Assembly: GCA_020226215.1 (NCBI GenBank)
Contig: CM035235.1
Coordinates: 74,301,283-74,365,282 of the forward strand
From: Sindora glabra
Lineage: Eukaryota > Streptophyta > Magnoliopsida > Fabales > Fabaceae
DNA: 64,000 nucleotides
Direction: 5' to 3'
The notes under the pieces were generated by a model. The model searched no databases. It worked only from the letters and a program-made list of their open reading frames with translations, and was not told the origin of the DNA. Below are positions 13,040 to 25,268 of the stretch, in pieces (within the stretch, counting starts at the first letter, position 1; every line of letters starts with the position of its first letter). The translations under genes and the position numbers were made by a program.

Positions 13040-13728
13040 AATGCCTTTAGAGTCATTTTTGCTAAGCCACATTAGCAAAAGGTTGTCCAATGCTTAGATT
13101 ATTGAACAAGTTGAATTGCTCCAACCTATTTTCAAAGGTCAACAAAGTGGCTTGTAACTCTACCCAGGTTAAATCTTCCTTTTCAAATAACCGAATAACA
13201 ACAAGATTATATTCAATGTCAAGGCTAGCAAAAATTTGAATAGTAAGATCAAGAGTAGAAAAAGGACTCCTTGCTAAGATCATATTAACAACAATATTCT
13301 TCATTTTGCTAAGATATTCCTCCATCTTCATAGTATCTTTCCTAGTTCGTTGGAATTTACTTTTAAAAAGAATGATTCTTGATCTAGTGTTAGAACCAGA
13401 CAATTCCTTAGCTGTTATCCAAAGGTCCTTGGAGTTTTTACAATGACTCAACTGCGAGGTAACATCTAATGTCATAAAGTTGAATAGCTAGCCTAAAAGT
13501 AATTGGTCATGTGTTATCCATTCTGCATATTCTAGGTTAATTTTTTAGTCATTGATATCATATAGGAATTGAGTAATGCATGATTTTGCACGAGCGATGT
13601 AGCCTTCAAGTTTGTGGCCTCAAATTATTAGAGAATAAGAGATTCGCAAATGAGAAAGTTTATCCTATCCAACTTAACAACAACTTGATTCAAGCTATTA
13701 AAGATTGGTGATTTTCTTTATTTTCCAT
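13040..13728 (-). pseudogene. Copia gag remnant
   Basis: Probable start ATG at 13728 (MENKENHQSL). Past early breaks the frame 13475-13062 reads TSQLSHCKNSKDLWITAKEL and TMKMEEYLSKMKNIVVNM, the gag (UBN2-type) pattern of Copia elements. No zinc knuckle can be read after it. Confidence 0.8.
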
Positions 13729-13742
13729 GGTATTAGCCAAAA

Positions 13743-13755
13743 AGCTCTAATGCCA
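13743..13755 (-). other. Primer-binding site of the minus-strand Copia element
   Basis: On the element's sense strand TGGCATTAGAGC lies directly after the 5' LTR. It matches the plant Copia Met-tRNA site TGGTATCAGAGC with two changes. Confidence 0.7.
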
Positions 13756-13960
13756 AGAAAGAAAATAAGTACATAAGTAGTAGAGCTAATATTTGCTAGA
13801 TGAATTGTAGTGTATTCTATTGATCACAACAATGGTATAAATATAAGTTTTGAGTATAATTGAATCCCAAAAGGAAATCATGATAATGATTAGCTAATAA
13901 TAACAAAAATGATAACAAAATCTAGTGATGATATCATAAGGCATCACTATTTATTTTAAC
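13755..13960 (-). repeat. 5' LTR of the 9.4-14 kb Copia element
   Basis: Shares with 9386-9584 long stretches such as CTATTGATCACAACAATGGT and ATGATAATGATTAGCTAATA (plus strand). The ends do not show a clean TG...CA. It carries a small extra internal repeat (ACAAAAATGATAACAAAAT) relative to the other LTR. Confidence 0.85.
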
Positions 13961-13965
13961 TTTGG

Positions 13966-15119
13966 AAGTCAACATGATAAAAAAAATTTGGCATTAATTA
14001 CATATATGATATCATAAGATCTCAAAGGATGAAGAATCAAAGCCAGTATACTGCACAACAATGATATTTCATGAACTTTTTCCAACAACTTTGAGTGATA
14101 TTTCCTTGGATTTTAAACAAAGGACAAAAAAGGATTAACAAAATCTAGTTCTTACAAGCAATAGCATCATCCATGAATTTGACTTCAATCTTCATGATTT
14201 ATATATAGGCTTCAAGCTGTTGTACCTTCTTAACCACAACTCTATGATTATGCAAACATAGAAAAATAAATAATAACAAATCTTATGAATATTAATTGGT
14301 TTAAATCAATTGAAATCTCTGCTTTACATTGAAGCTATTCATCAATCTCTCCTTTTTAACTTCACTTTCCACCTTTTCATCTACCAACATGTCAACCGCA
14401 GACTCTTAACTCCCTCTCCAATGTTTCATTATATCCTCTTTGGTTTCCTCAGACTAGTTATATACTTCAAAAAAAATATTATTTTACTAAATTTTAAGGA
14501 AAATAATAGAAAAATCCTTTATCTTGAACAAATTATATAATACTAGAATGATTAATTTCAATAGTATATTCATATACCTAGTGGAAAATGAAAGAGCTAT
14601 AATACACTTAGTATCTTTTCAAGATGTATAAGCTCATTCTATTCAAGAAGTAGCTTATGTTGTAATTCCTCCATTAGTTCATGTTCCTCCCCTAACTTGT
14701 AAATGGAAACAAAATAAAAGACTCCAATTGTAAAACTAATTAAAACTTTATTTGGATTTGAAATTTTGGAATTAGTGATTCACTTATAAAGGAATTCAAG
14801 TTTTATAGGCTAAAATATTTTATTTGACAATAATTAAGTAGAAGTTATGAATTACTTAAGCTTTTAAATTAAGCATTTTAAATTCAATGAAAATAAGTAT
14901 CATTTTATAAATTCTACATTTACTCTTGAAATACTATATTGACTATCATTTCTTATTCATGAGAACTAAGTAAAATTATCTTTTTCTAAGTGTAAAACTT
15001 CATAATCTCTAATATTTCTTAAATGCTTTATCCAAACACACAGCATAATGGAATTGCTAACTTCCATTATACTTTATGTGGAGATTAGCATTCTTCACTT
15101 CTCTATAATTTGATAAAAA
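13966..15119. other. Intergenic DNA without recognised gene
   Basis: AT-rich flank of the Copia element; no convincing frame or repeat structure seen. Confidence 0.6.
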
Positions 15120-15425
15120 AAAGTTAAGGTCTATTTATTTATTATTTTTAAAAATAACTTTTATTTTTATTTTTAAAATATAAAAACCTATTTAAAAATT
15201 AGTTTTTAAAAACTATTCTCCAAATGTGTAGCTTAAAAATAGAAAAACAAAAATAATTTTTGGATTTTTTTAGTTTGTTCTTGATATCAATTTTGTAATT
15301 ATGAAATATTTCTTTATTTATAATATTGAAAACCCTCTAATATTTATTTTCTTTCAATTTAAAAATAATTTTTAAGAATAATTTTTAAAAATATAAACAA
15401 AAATATATCCATACACACTCTTAAT
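15120..15425 (+). repeat. Dispersed AT-rich repeat, copy 1
   Basis: Contains TAGCTTAAAAATAGAAAAAC, ATAATTTTTAAAAATATAAA and AAAATATATCCATACACACT, which recur in order at 31735-32035. AT-rich, non-coding, probably a MITE-type element whose ends I cannot fix. Confidence 0.6.
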
Positions 15426-15429
15426 TTCA

Positions 15430-16640
15430 TTTTTTTTTCCATTTCTTTGGAAACAATTATAACAAAGAAACAAGAACATACCTACTATAAAACATAAGAA
15501 CTAGGCACTTTAACAAAATGTCTAAACAAAACAAAGAATATGGATATAGAAACACAACAAAACAAAAAGCGCACTACTAATCCTTACTAACCAAAGACTT
15601 ACTGTGCACAAGTGGCTGCCCATAAGATACAAATTCCTCCAAGAATTGCTATATGATTAGCAGCGACAAAGAAAACTTTTGATTATATACTAAAGTAACT
15701 AATTATGATGTAACTTGAATTTTCTCTTGGTTGCAACTCAAGTAAAATCTTATTTTTTTGGCTATGAGCTTAAAGTTGATGGTCTAAATTTTCAAAGCTT
15801 TCTAGTAACTCTTGCACTAACTTCTAGAAGTAGACAGTACTTTCTCTATCTTTAAGCCTATGAAGTTAGTTGAATTTGACTCTATCTTTTTTCCTTTTTC
15901 ATTTTCAAAACACAACACTTTGTGTTGTTCTTCCACAACCATCTCATGCACTTGAAGATCATTTGAAATTTGACTAAGCTACTTTGTCCAATCATTGCCT
16001 TTAACATTACATCAATGGCACTTGATCTAAATTGTGCCATAATAGCTTGAGTAGTTTGACAAAACTCTATTGGGCTAAGCTAGACTACCATTGGGAAAGA
16101 GTCCCTTAAGACTTTGAAAATAAAATGGACAACTCTTCATAATTGTTAAAAGGATTTTTCATAGAAGGAAAGGAGAAAGCAAAATGCCCAATTTGTGCAT
16201 ATCTAGAACAAAATCTAGTTATTTATCTTTTTTAAAGAGAACAAACATTACTTTATCTTCACTAGAAAGCATAAAAATACTAAATCATTAGGAAAAAGGT
16301 AACTTCATCAAGACATCATCTGAGAAATGAAATGTGCATTAATAATAAGACACTTCTATTAACTATACTTGATTTCATAGTTCCATTTTTTGTTTCTTTA
16401 GATATTGAACTATAGTCTCCCCATTTTACATCCTCACAGACAAAGCATCAATTTGTTTGAAGAGGCTATCATTTATAAAAAAACAATTCCTTAATATAAG
16501 ACTTCAGAACATCAATCCTTGCTTTGGCTTTTTGATATAGGTGAAAATCCTTGTTAGGAATAATTTTAAGCTTATGTCTTTTACTAACAACTGATGATAG
16601 AATCTCCTTAAAAAAATTGAATAGCTTGAGGGGGCCTCAA
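15430..16640 (-). other. Probable continuation of the decayed Copia remnant
   Basis: Downstream of the gag remnant no long frame survives. Short pieces (KAKARIDVLKSYIKELF, ETIVQYLKKQKME) continue to look gag-like but are out of frame with one another. I cannot set the left end or find the pol genes. Confidence 0.3.
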
Positions 16641-16649
16641 TATTTTTTA

Positions 16650-16990
16650 TCTAAAAAGAGAAATTATTGGTACAAGCATCCTTTAATTACTGCAACTATG
16701 GGAAGAAAGCTAACCATATGAATTTGCATGATGTCATTTTTCATACTGCTCAGCAATGTAATGCAAGCGAGAGAATTCTTTCTTTTTTAAGCTTCATAAG
16801 TCTCTCGATCTTGCCTATATTGGGTTATGTTTCCTATCTCATACTCTTCTAAAATAATATCAAGTGCTTTTAAAACCTTTTGCTTTTCCAATACATAATG
16901 GATTTTCATGCTCTAAATTTCATAATTATCACCATTTAGTTTTCTACCCTTATTAAGTTCAGCAATAATATTTTTGGAAGCAATAGCCAT
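16650..16990 (-). pseudogene. Second Copia-type gag remnant
   Basis: From an ATG at 16990 the frame reads MAIASKNIIAELNKGRKLNG, DNYEI-stop-SMKIHYVLEKQKVL, then DRETYEA-stop-KRKNSLACITLL. This is the gag start of a plant Copia family; both stops replace tryptophans expected in the family (EIW, EAW). A degenerate tRNA-primer-like sequence may lie near 17,410-17,425 but LTRs were not delimited. Confidence 0.7.
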
Positions 16991-18084
16991 TGTTTTTACA
17001 GAAACACAAAGTTCTATATATAAATAGAATTGCATATAATTAATGTCTAGCCATACGTATATATCTATTTTGGCTCTAATTAATTATGTTAGGACATACA
17101 TGTAAAGTTTAGAGTCAAAAGGTCACTATGTTTCCAATCATCATCTAAATTCCTAATGTAAGGCTAATCTAAAATAATTAATTAAGTAAAGTATACTAAA
17201 TAAAAGAATTTATAAATATGCAATTTCAATTAAAATAAATTACATAAATTAAAATATATTTCAATAATATGATATATAAAAAAAATAAAAAAGAGATATT
17301 GCAAAAAAATATTAGATATCAAACATCTACCCAAAGTTTACAATATTGTAAAATATTTGATTCTATGCCAAAAAGTGCTAACAAACCTATCATATAGTTC
17401 TTGGGAAAACTCGATTTTGATACTAAATTTCCTATCTAGCCAATAGGACTTGTAAATATTCAGGTCACATTCGTAATTTTTACATTCTAAATAATCTAAT
17501 ACAAATATATGGATAACATTGTTATATTGTTTGTGTCTACTTGTTTTTTAATAGGAAATCTAATATATTCATTTGGTAATCTGTAGGCAAGGAGTTTTGT
17601 AAGGCCTTTAATTTTTTTCGAATTCCAGTTCATTTTTAAAACACCAGCCTATATCAAATTTTAAACTTTTCTATAAAACTTGATGATATATTTATAAGAT
17701 GTACAAAATTTTCTTTATAAACTTTTGAATCAACTTAAAGATTTTTGAGTTCTACAATCAATCTATTAACTTCTTATCTTTGTACTAGAGTTCATATGAC
17801 TCTTGGTGTATGTATAAGTTTCATCATTTTTCTGTAACATATACAAAAAAAAAAGAATTCAATTACATCTCCAAAGTAATAACTTACATAAAAAAAATTA
17901 TGCTTCAAAAAAAGTGTCCATCATCAAAAAAATTTAAAAAAAAATTGTACATCATGTAAATAGTATGTAAAAAAAATTCTCATAATAATTATATAAAAAA
18001 ATAATTTAGAGTGTGAGAAGAAAAAAAAATTCTACTATATGCCAATATGGTATATGATAATTATTAAGTAGCTTATAACATGAT
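16991..18084. other. Intergenic, possibly LTR and flank of the decayed Copia remnant
   Basis: A sequence near 17,410 (CTCGATTTTGATACTAA) faintly resembles a complemented tRNA primer site, so an LTR could follow to the right, but no second LTR was found. Otherwise AT-rich with A runs. Confidence 0.3.
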
Positions 18085-18180
18085 AAGAAGGATGGTTAAG
18101 TTGTGTAAAGTTCCAGGCTAGTCATTCTTAGTAAAGGGTGCCAGTTCAAATTTCACTTTTGATATTTTTTTTTTTTTACA
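18085..18180 (+). repeat. Possible tRNA-derived SINE remnant
   Basis: GGATGGTTAAGTTGTG resembles a pol III A box and CCAGTTCAAATTTC, about 45 bp later, a B box; a T run follows. It is short and no target duplication is visible. Confidence 0.2.
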
Positions 18181-18438
18181 GTTTTTGACGGTTTTTCAAC
18201 TGTCTTTTGGCTTTTTTTTTTACAGTTTATAACAGTTTTTTTAACCCCTTTTTCACAGTTTTCAACTGTTTTTTGTTTCAGTTTTTTTTCTAAACTGCCT
18301 TATTATAGTTTTATTTTATTTTTTTACTTCACTGTTGACCCCATGTTGCAATCAAAGTCTTATAATCATATCAGTTTAATTTGCTTATGACATAAATATT
18401 CCCAATGCTTTCGGAATGATATGAGAAAAGCGTCTATT
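18181..18438. other. T-rich low-complexity tract
   Basis: Repeated CAGTTTTT and AACTGTTTTTTG pieces form a degenerate low-complexity run. Confidence 0.5.
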
Positions 18439-18866
18439 TTATAACTCATCAACGGAGGGGTATTGAACCATGGTAAAGTTTTTTAACAATGGTTGGATAA
18501 AAATTCTTTGGACATTGGCAGAAGGTTCCATTACCAATTCCTGGAGGATGTACTGTTCCTTTTGGTATAATGGCTCGGACGCAATATATATTATGCGGTT
18601 ATCCTGATTGATGGTATTACCCATAACACGGCTTCCTTCACGACTCCCAGCAAAAAACATTTTCTCTCGAGAGGCTTCCATATGAATGTGTTTCCTATGT
18701 ACGTATTTTCTAAGGAAGCTTGCAGATCAAGTAGGGATCCGCGGTTGAAGTCGGCAACCGTATATTTCCTATTCCTTCTGGGCTTCTTCCTAATTAATAC
18801 ATAGTTGATAGGCCATTCACAAAATTTCCTGGAGCTTGACATGCAACATCCAAGCTTTTTCTGCAA
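18439..18866 (-). other. Unrecognised overlapping open frames
   Basis: Two minus-strand frames overlap: 18866-18591 (MQKKLGCCMSSSRKFCEWPI, ...KKPRRNRKYTVADFNRGSL) and 18681-18439 (MEASREKMFFAGSREGSRVM, ...NVQRIFIQPLLKNF). The DNA is GC-richer than around it. They could be parts of one decayed gene joined by a frameshift or splice, but I recognise no family and cannot tell which frame, if any, was coding. Confidence 0.3.
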
Positions 18867-19035
18867 TTTTGAGAGACAAACCTTAATTACTAATAAGTCG
18901 CAAAGTAACAGTCTCTCTCAACACGTACTACATAATGCACAGGAAATTACAGTTTACTCTGTCTTTGTCAACGCTGTTGGTCGGCATCCGAAACGGTTGA
19001 CGGGCTCGTGGCCAGCTGGTTGAGTGCTAAAAAAA

Positions 19036-20399
19036 AAAGAGAGAGAAAAAATAAAATCTTTCCAAATATATTTCAAATGTTTACAATAATTTTAACATAA
19101 AAACTCATAAAAGCTGCAAATATGTCATGTAACATGTTGCAATTCTTCAAAAAAAGAATATGCGTGTGTGAATTCATTTTTGATATCATAACTACACAAA
19201 AATTCATGATTTTATTGTTCAAAAGATCCATAACAAAATTATTCAAAAAAAAATTCATTTGGATATAATAGTTCCAAATTGGAACATCACAAGAAGCAGC
19301 CAACGGATATGGAATGAGTTAGAAAATCACCTGTATGTTCATACGTGACGACAAAAAGAAATTGACGGGAAATAAAGTTCATTCAAAGGTCAACTATATA
19401 TGAATAAGAGATTATTATTTGTTTGATTAATTTATTACTTATTGTTTTTTCATATGTTCATGTTTATAACCCAGATGTTAGTAATAGTACATGCATTTTA
19501 CCCAGATAACCAAAAGGAAAATAAAAACACTTTATGCCAAAAAGCATGCATCAAGTAAATACTCTTATTAAACATATTCATATTCTATTTATTATTTTCC
19601 TTTACGTCCAACTAAACAAAGAACATATATACCTTTTATCTAGACTTTCTTAAAATTATTCTCTCCCCCTAATTAAGGGTTTTTTTTTTTAAAACTAGAG
19701 TGACTTACATTTTCCGACACTCACTCTCTCGCTCACTCTCATTTTTATATCAAGACTTTTAAAAAAATGGATCAAGTCAATTTATATCTATTTTTTAACA
19801 TAGAAAATAAAATAAGAGGGAAATTCAAATTGTATTACTTTTCTTTTCTTTTTGTGTAATTGAAACCTACAGCGTTTTACATTTTCAAGGCTGGGTATAC
19901 AATTAGATTACAATAACACTTTGGAAGAAGGGGAGTTGTTTAACACGTCTTTGAAAATGATATGTAACATTGATGTAATAACATTAAAAATCCAATTTCA
20001 CGCATAGCATGCGATAGGTAGAGGTTGAAGGATATTTAACGCGTTAATTAATTTTCTCAACCATTTCGCTTCTTTGACCGTTTGCTCGCCCATTCAAACC
20101 CCTCTACGATTCCGTGTTTGTGAATTTCTTTTTAATCACGTAGATAATTGTAGTATTAGTAAATTTTATTTCAATAAATATTATTTTCAAGATTTAAATC
20201 TGTATCCATTATCAACCTGGAGCTAACATGTTTTCCGTGTTTGTAAATTTTGTTCTAACTAAAAATGCATATCTATATAACCCTTTTTAATTAAGCTTCT
20301 AAACATGATATATGTTATTCTTAAATATAAACGTAAATACAAAAATAATGGAAACAGAAATTTCGTATTTGAATTCGAGTTAATAAACAGGTAAAATCT
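19036..20399 (+). repeat. Segmental duplication, copy B
   Basis: Direct-orientation partner of 325-1735. Similarity ends at both sides with AACAGAAATTTCGTATTTGA and TTAATAAACAGG. The flanks of the two copies are not alike, and a Copia insertion lies between the copies. Confidence 0.9.
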
Positions 20400-22500
20400 A
20401 TGAGATCAGAATTTACAAACTTGAATTCAGGTTAAAAGGCAAAATAAATTAAATTCAACATCAAGTATGGTCAGCACCGGATTTCTTATAACGGAAGGAA
20501 ATTTGTTTCCTCCTCCGCAATGGAAAGTCAAAGTCTTGTGGAATTGGAAATTGATATGAAAATTACCTGACGTTGACTTTCAAAAAGAAGTGACAGCCGA
20601 CAAAAAGATTAAGAAACATGTATTAAAGTTATTATTTGTCATTAACAAGAATATAAAGGCGGACGGTATGGTATATATGTACACCATGAATGCCAATCAT
20701 ATTGCTTGGAAGTCCCTCTTTTATGCGCTATGGTCTCCTCCCCCGCATGTGGAACCCCAACATAGCACATATTTTATCCTAAGAATAATATTTAATTCAT
20801 TCCTGCAGCATTTTTTTTTAACGGGGGACAATCGCTCAAAAAATTAAAATATTAATAACTTTTTTTATTAATAAAAGTCATTTCTAAGATTTGAATTCAG
20901 TTCATCTGTATTGACATATTTAATTATCCTATAATAATTAGGGACACGTGTGGAATCATAATTCACATGTATTTATGTCACTTTTAATTTTTAAATATCG
21001 AAATTAGTCAATTATTTCCTTGTATTTTGCTTTTAATTTGTTTATCCCATTTCCTCTTTGAAATGTGGAACAATGCAAAGCTATTGATTTCAGTATAAAT
21101 TCAAAATTCAGTAATGTAGATCTTTCTTATCAAATGAACACCGCTACTAATAATATTTACGTCAACTATTTAGAGAATTAACATTAATTTTGAATCATCA
21201 TTTTATCAAATACCATGATAAATATTTTAGGACATCAATTAAAAAATCATCATAGAAAAGAAATATTAGGTCAATTTTCTAACAAATAAACTATCATCAT
21301 TTCTTATAACTCACATTATTCAGTAACTAGTTACATTTAATAATGTTGTATTATTTTAGTAATCGACATGAAATATTTAATTTATCACTTTGGTGACTCA
21401 TATACCGACGTTATACTACATTCCTGTCCAAGAAAAAAAATCCCGTTCACTATTCTTTCTTTATTTTATGCAACATCTTATGACAGTTTTTATTGCACTA
21501 CTTCCAACTTAAAGTATATTTAGAACCTTAAAATTACAATGTTATAACTTTTTAATATATACAGACCCATATCAAATAGAAAACAATGTGTATTTCATCT
21601 TGAATATAATACACAATCCCAAATTCAATATATACAATTTATAACAAATTGAATAACTTTATTTTTTCTCTACATTAATTCCATACAATTTAGATATAAG
21701 ATTAATGACTTACATTACTGAATAGCATATATTCAAAGCATTTTCAAACTACAAATGAACAAAGTAAGCAAATAAAAATTTGATTATTATAAAAACTAAA
21801 AGGAAAATGTTTATCATGATAAAAGAAAGTTTGCCTTCTAATTTATTGTAGATATCATTTTATCAAAATATATTTAACACAAAGATTTTCGCACCCTAAT
21901 TACAATTAGGGTTAATAAAACCTTGACACTTGGTAGAATCATTACCATAGACACCATGAGGCTAGGAAGAATATCAAATACTTTGGTCATAGTGAATCAC
22001 AAACAACTACATATGAAGTATTTTTTTCATCGGCCAAATTTGCATATAAGTGCATAAGAAGCCTATAATTGAAAGTAGGCCCTCTCCTTATAAATGGGCC
22101 TAAACGTGCGCTACAGGCCCTTTAAAGTTTTGTTTCTAGGCCAATGATGGGAAAATAAATTGCCTAAAAAATATTCTTTGGTAGTTGGAAAACTCAAAAA
22201 AGGAAAAATCTAGATAAATTTTTTAATTTAATCATAAATTATAATTAGTATGAATGAATGCTTATTGTTAATTATTAAGCTGAAACACCTCATAGATAGT
22301 CAATAAAAAAATAAATTATCTAAAAAAGTTAAGAAAAAATAAATCATCAAAATTTGTAGTTAATTATGATTGGGGAATACTTCATTACTAGACTAATTGG
22401 GATTAATGCCGCAAAACTAAAAAAATAAAATAAAATTGGATTCAAATAAATATATAATTAAACTAGTTTAGTGTTTATGGGATGCATGAATAATAATATA
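20400..22500. other. Intergenic DNA without recognised gene
   Basis: Mostly AT-rich. The first 450 bp is GC-richer with a weak plus frame (20590-20847) that shows no domain. Confidence 0.5.
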
Positions 22501-22690
22501 TAGATTTAAATTTGATTCATTATTAGTAAAAATTGATTTTACACTAATATTTGCTATATGTTGCCACATCAACAAAAACTCTTAAAATATTGTTGTATTA
22601 GTAAAAATTATTAATTTTTCAATGATATGTCATCTTCTTATTGGCTAATAGTATAAAAAATAATGCACTGATAGCAAATCAAATATAAAC
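22501..22690. mobile_element. MITE, family with ATTTAAATTTGATT ends
   Basis: The left end GATTTAAATTTGATTCATTA pairs imperfectly with the right end (minus-strand TTTATATTTGATTTGCTATC). About 190 bp, non-coding. Related elements at 40131-40308 and 51186-51385. Confidence 0.6.
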
Positions 22691-23499
22691 ACAAATATAT
22701 ATAATTTTTATTTTATTATCTTGTATTAGATTTAATACATTAATGGCATTATTTGATTTATTTTATTTTAAAATTGAAAAATAATTGAAAATTTCAAGTA
22801 AAATTCTTTAGATATTTACCATAAATGTCTTCAAGGAGATCAAGATCTAATATTAATTATTCTATTTAATTACTATTAATAATTATATTCTAAAAATTAT
22901 AATAACTATTAATGTATTAATTATTTTCTTTAAATAAAGCAAAAAAATTAAAAGTTAGGATTATTCACTAGACAATTAGTAGGCTTAACTGCATATATTA
23001 AACTTTTATCTCAAAATTTTATTCATTTATTAAATATTCATGACCATAATTGTGAATCTTCCATAACAAGGTTACATTAAGGTATAGATTGATATTTATG
23101 AATCAAAGTTAGTAGATACTATTCATATTTCAGAAATAAATGATTTAATCATTTGAAATAATGGAATTGGATTTTTATTTTAACGGAAGAAGTTAAAAAG
23201 TGATGATTTTTTTATGGGTTGATTTAGAAAGGGGAAGACCAAAGTACTAATTATGTTCTAAACTTGTTCTTTTGTGTATTATTTACAAACACTTGCAAAG
23301 TCTCAATTCCTATGGCTTAAGGTGCGTCTTCTACATAATTGTATAATTGTTTAAAAGTATTTAATGAATTATAATATGCTTAAGATTTGTGGATATATGT
23401 TTTTAAAGTTTTTTAATATTTGGTATTGAGCAAGTTTTGACTTACGTTCATAATTTCACTAAATTTTATTTGTGCATTATTATAGTTACTATTAGTTAA
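22691..23499. other. Intergenic DNA without recognised gene
   Basis: AT-rich; nothing recognised before the tandem repeat. Confidence 0.6.
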
Positions 23500-24420
23500 T
23501 TTAGTTTCACCAAAGTGATCCAAATCATATGATAATATTAAATTTTATTTTTACACAAATTAATTTTATTTATGGACTATTATGTATGCTATTAGTTGAT
23601 TTGGTTTCACCAAAATGATCCAAAACACATGACAATATGAAAGGTTGTTTTTGTACAAATTATAGAAGTAGTTTTATACCTTGCATAAAAAAAATTTTAT
23701 TTGTGTAATTTGGTGCTAATATATTGCTTGATAATTTGGCTTTCACCAAAGTGATCCAAACTATATGATATTATAATTTTTATTATTATTACACAAATAA
23801 TAAAGATTGTGACTATAATTTTATATCCAAAAGTGTTTTTATTTTTATGACCATGTGGATTTAAGTTATTATATGCCCAAAGCTATTTAACATCTCATAT
23901 ATATGGTGTTACAAATCAATCAAAGAAATATGACTTTTGAATTTGTGCAATATTTTGAATTTTGTTAATTAGTTTGATTTTCATCAAAGTGGATCAGATC
24001 AAATTATATAATATCATATAGTTGTTTAATTACACAAATGATAAAGATTGTGATTGTTAAAATAATTTAATACCCAAAAGATATAATTATTTTTATAGTC
24101 ATTTTACAGAAATTTAAGTTGTTTTATATCTAAATGTATATGACATTGCAGATGGTGCTTAAAGTGAATAAATATTTTTTTTTTAGATTACATTTATTGC
24201 TTGTAATATCTAATGCTTAATTTTCACCAAAATAAATCAAATTATATGACATTATAGAGTTAGTTGATTCCACAAATAATAACGATTGTGATTATTAAAA
24301 CAATTTCATACCCAAAAGTATAATTATTTTTATAATTATATTACAAAATTTTAAATTGTTCTATATCCAAATATCCATAACATTAAGAATGGTTTTAAAA
24401 GTGAATAAACATATTCTGAC
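23500..24420 (+). repeat. Decayed complex tandem repeat
   Basis: A core TTTCACCAAAGTGATCCAAA with variants starts at 23505, 23605, 23741, 23978 and 24222. Accompanying blocks (ACACAAATAATAAAGATTGT, ACCCAAAAG with TATAATTATTTTTATA) repeat in order in the last two units, which are about 240 bp long. Not coding. Confidence 0.75.
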
Positions 24421-24602
24421 ATGTAATATTTAAAATAGATCAAAGCTATTATTTTTAGATTAAATTTATCACGCATCATTCCTAACCTGTATAATCAATT
24501 ATTAGTTGTTATTACCAAATATAAAATAAATTATATATAATTAATTATTGTAATTAATTATTTATATCAGAATGCCAAACAATCCCCTAATGCCACCCTC
24601 AG

Positions 24603-24705
24603 CTGGACTTCCAAGGAGATCAATTTTGTGGCACATTGGATGCTAAAAATTGCTTGGCTAACTTCCGTCCCCCTCTCCGGTTTCCTTGTCATCCCAGTCC
24701 TTTAA
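24603..24705 (+). pseudogene. Possible LINE/RNase H tail fragment
   Basis: One plus frame reads WTSKEINFVAHWMLKIAWL, resembling the C-terminal end of the plant RNase H domain in which an N-x-VAH-x-LAK pattern follows the last strand. The segment is short, no catalytic aspartates are visible and another frame is also partly open, so this is a tentative resemblance only. Confidence 0.25.
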
Positions 24706-24795
24706 AAGACTTGTTAGATGTAGATGGACTTCACGTTTAAATTTTTTCGGCCTGGCGCCAGTTTTTTAAAGACCATGGGAGCGTAGGTTGATTGT

Positions 24796-24999
24796 TTATT
24801 CTACTAGTAAGGGAGAATTTTGCAGATCGATATAAGGTGTTGCATTGTCCTGTCGCAGAGGACCCCGTGCTTGTATTTGCTCATCCTTTGGGATAGTTTC
24901 TCTGCCACTGCTTGTTGCTTTGCTTTGTACATTGGTGATCAAAAGAAACCCTAGTTGCCTTTCATCAAACAGTGATCGCAACTTCCCATTTTCAGACAA
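24796..24999 (-). other. Unrecognised open frame in the delta-COP 3' flank
   Basis: A 67-codon open frame begins 270 nt downstream of the delta-COP stop on the same strand. Its composition is fairly protein-like (for example RQLGFLLITN, TIPKDEQIQARGPLRQDNA) but I recognise no family. It may simply lie in the 3' UTR or flank of delta-COP. The sense strand of the neighbouring segment also shows weak retroelement resemblance. Confidence 0.2.
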
Positions 25000-25268
25000 T
25001 TAACAGATTATATTGGAAGGAAACATGATGTGTAATTCCATACACACTGAAACTACATGGACCGACAAGGGACATAATAAATCATAAAGGTTTTGCCATA
25101 ATGAATACAAATCATACTTTGCGATGTAACTCGGAAAGTAAACCCAAGTTATAACTGCACGAGTAATAACAAAACATATAACTTGGAAAGGAAAAATCCT
25201 AGCGATGAAAGAACCATAACCCAAATAGAAAAACTGTCATAGGTGCTCAAAGTTAAGCGGAAAATCAA

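Larger units (their letters stand above)
9386..13960 (-). mobile_element. Full-length degenerate Copia LTR retrotransposon
   Basis: A 4.6-kb Ty1/Copia element on the minus strand with two LTRs of about 200 bp in direct orientation, a primer-binding site next to the right (5') LTR, a polypurine tract next to the left (3') LTR, and gag, pre-integrase, integrase, reverse transcriptase and RNase H in Copia order. All frames are broken by stops and frameshifts. The flanks CTTGG (9381-9385) and TTTGG (13961-13965) look like a 5-bp target duplication with one change. It is short for a Copia element but structurally whole. Confidence 0.92.
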
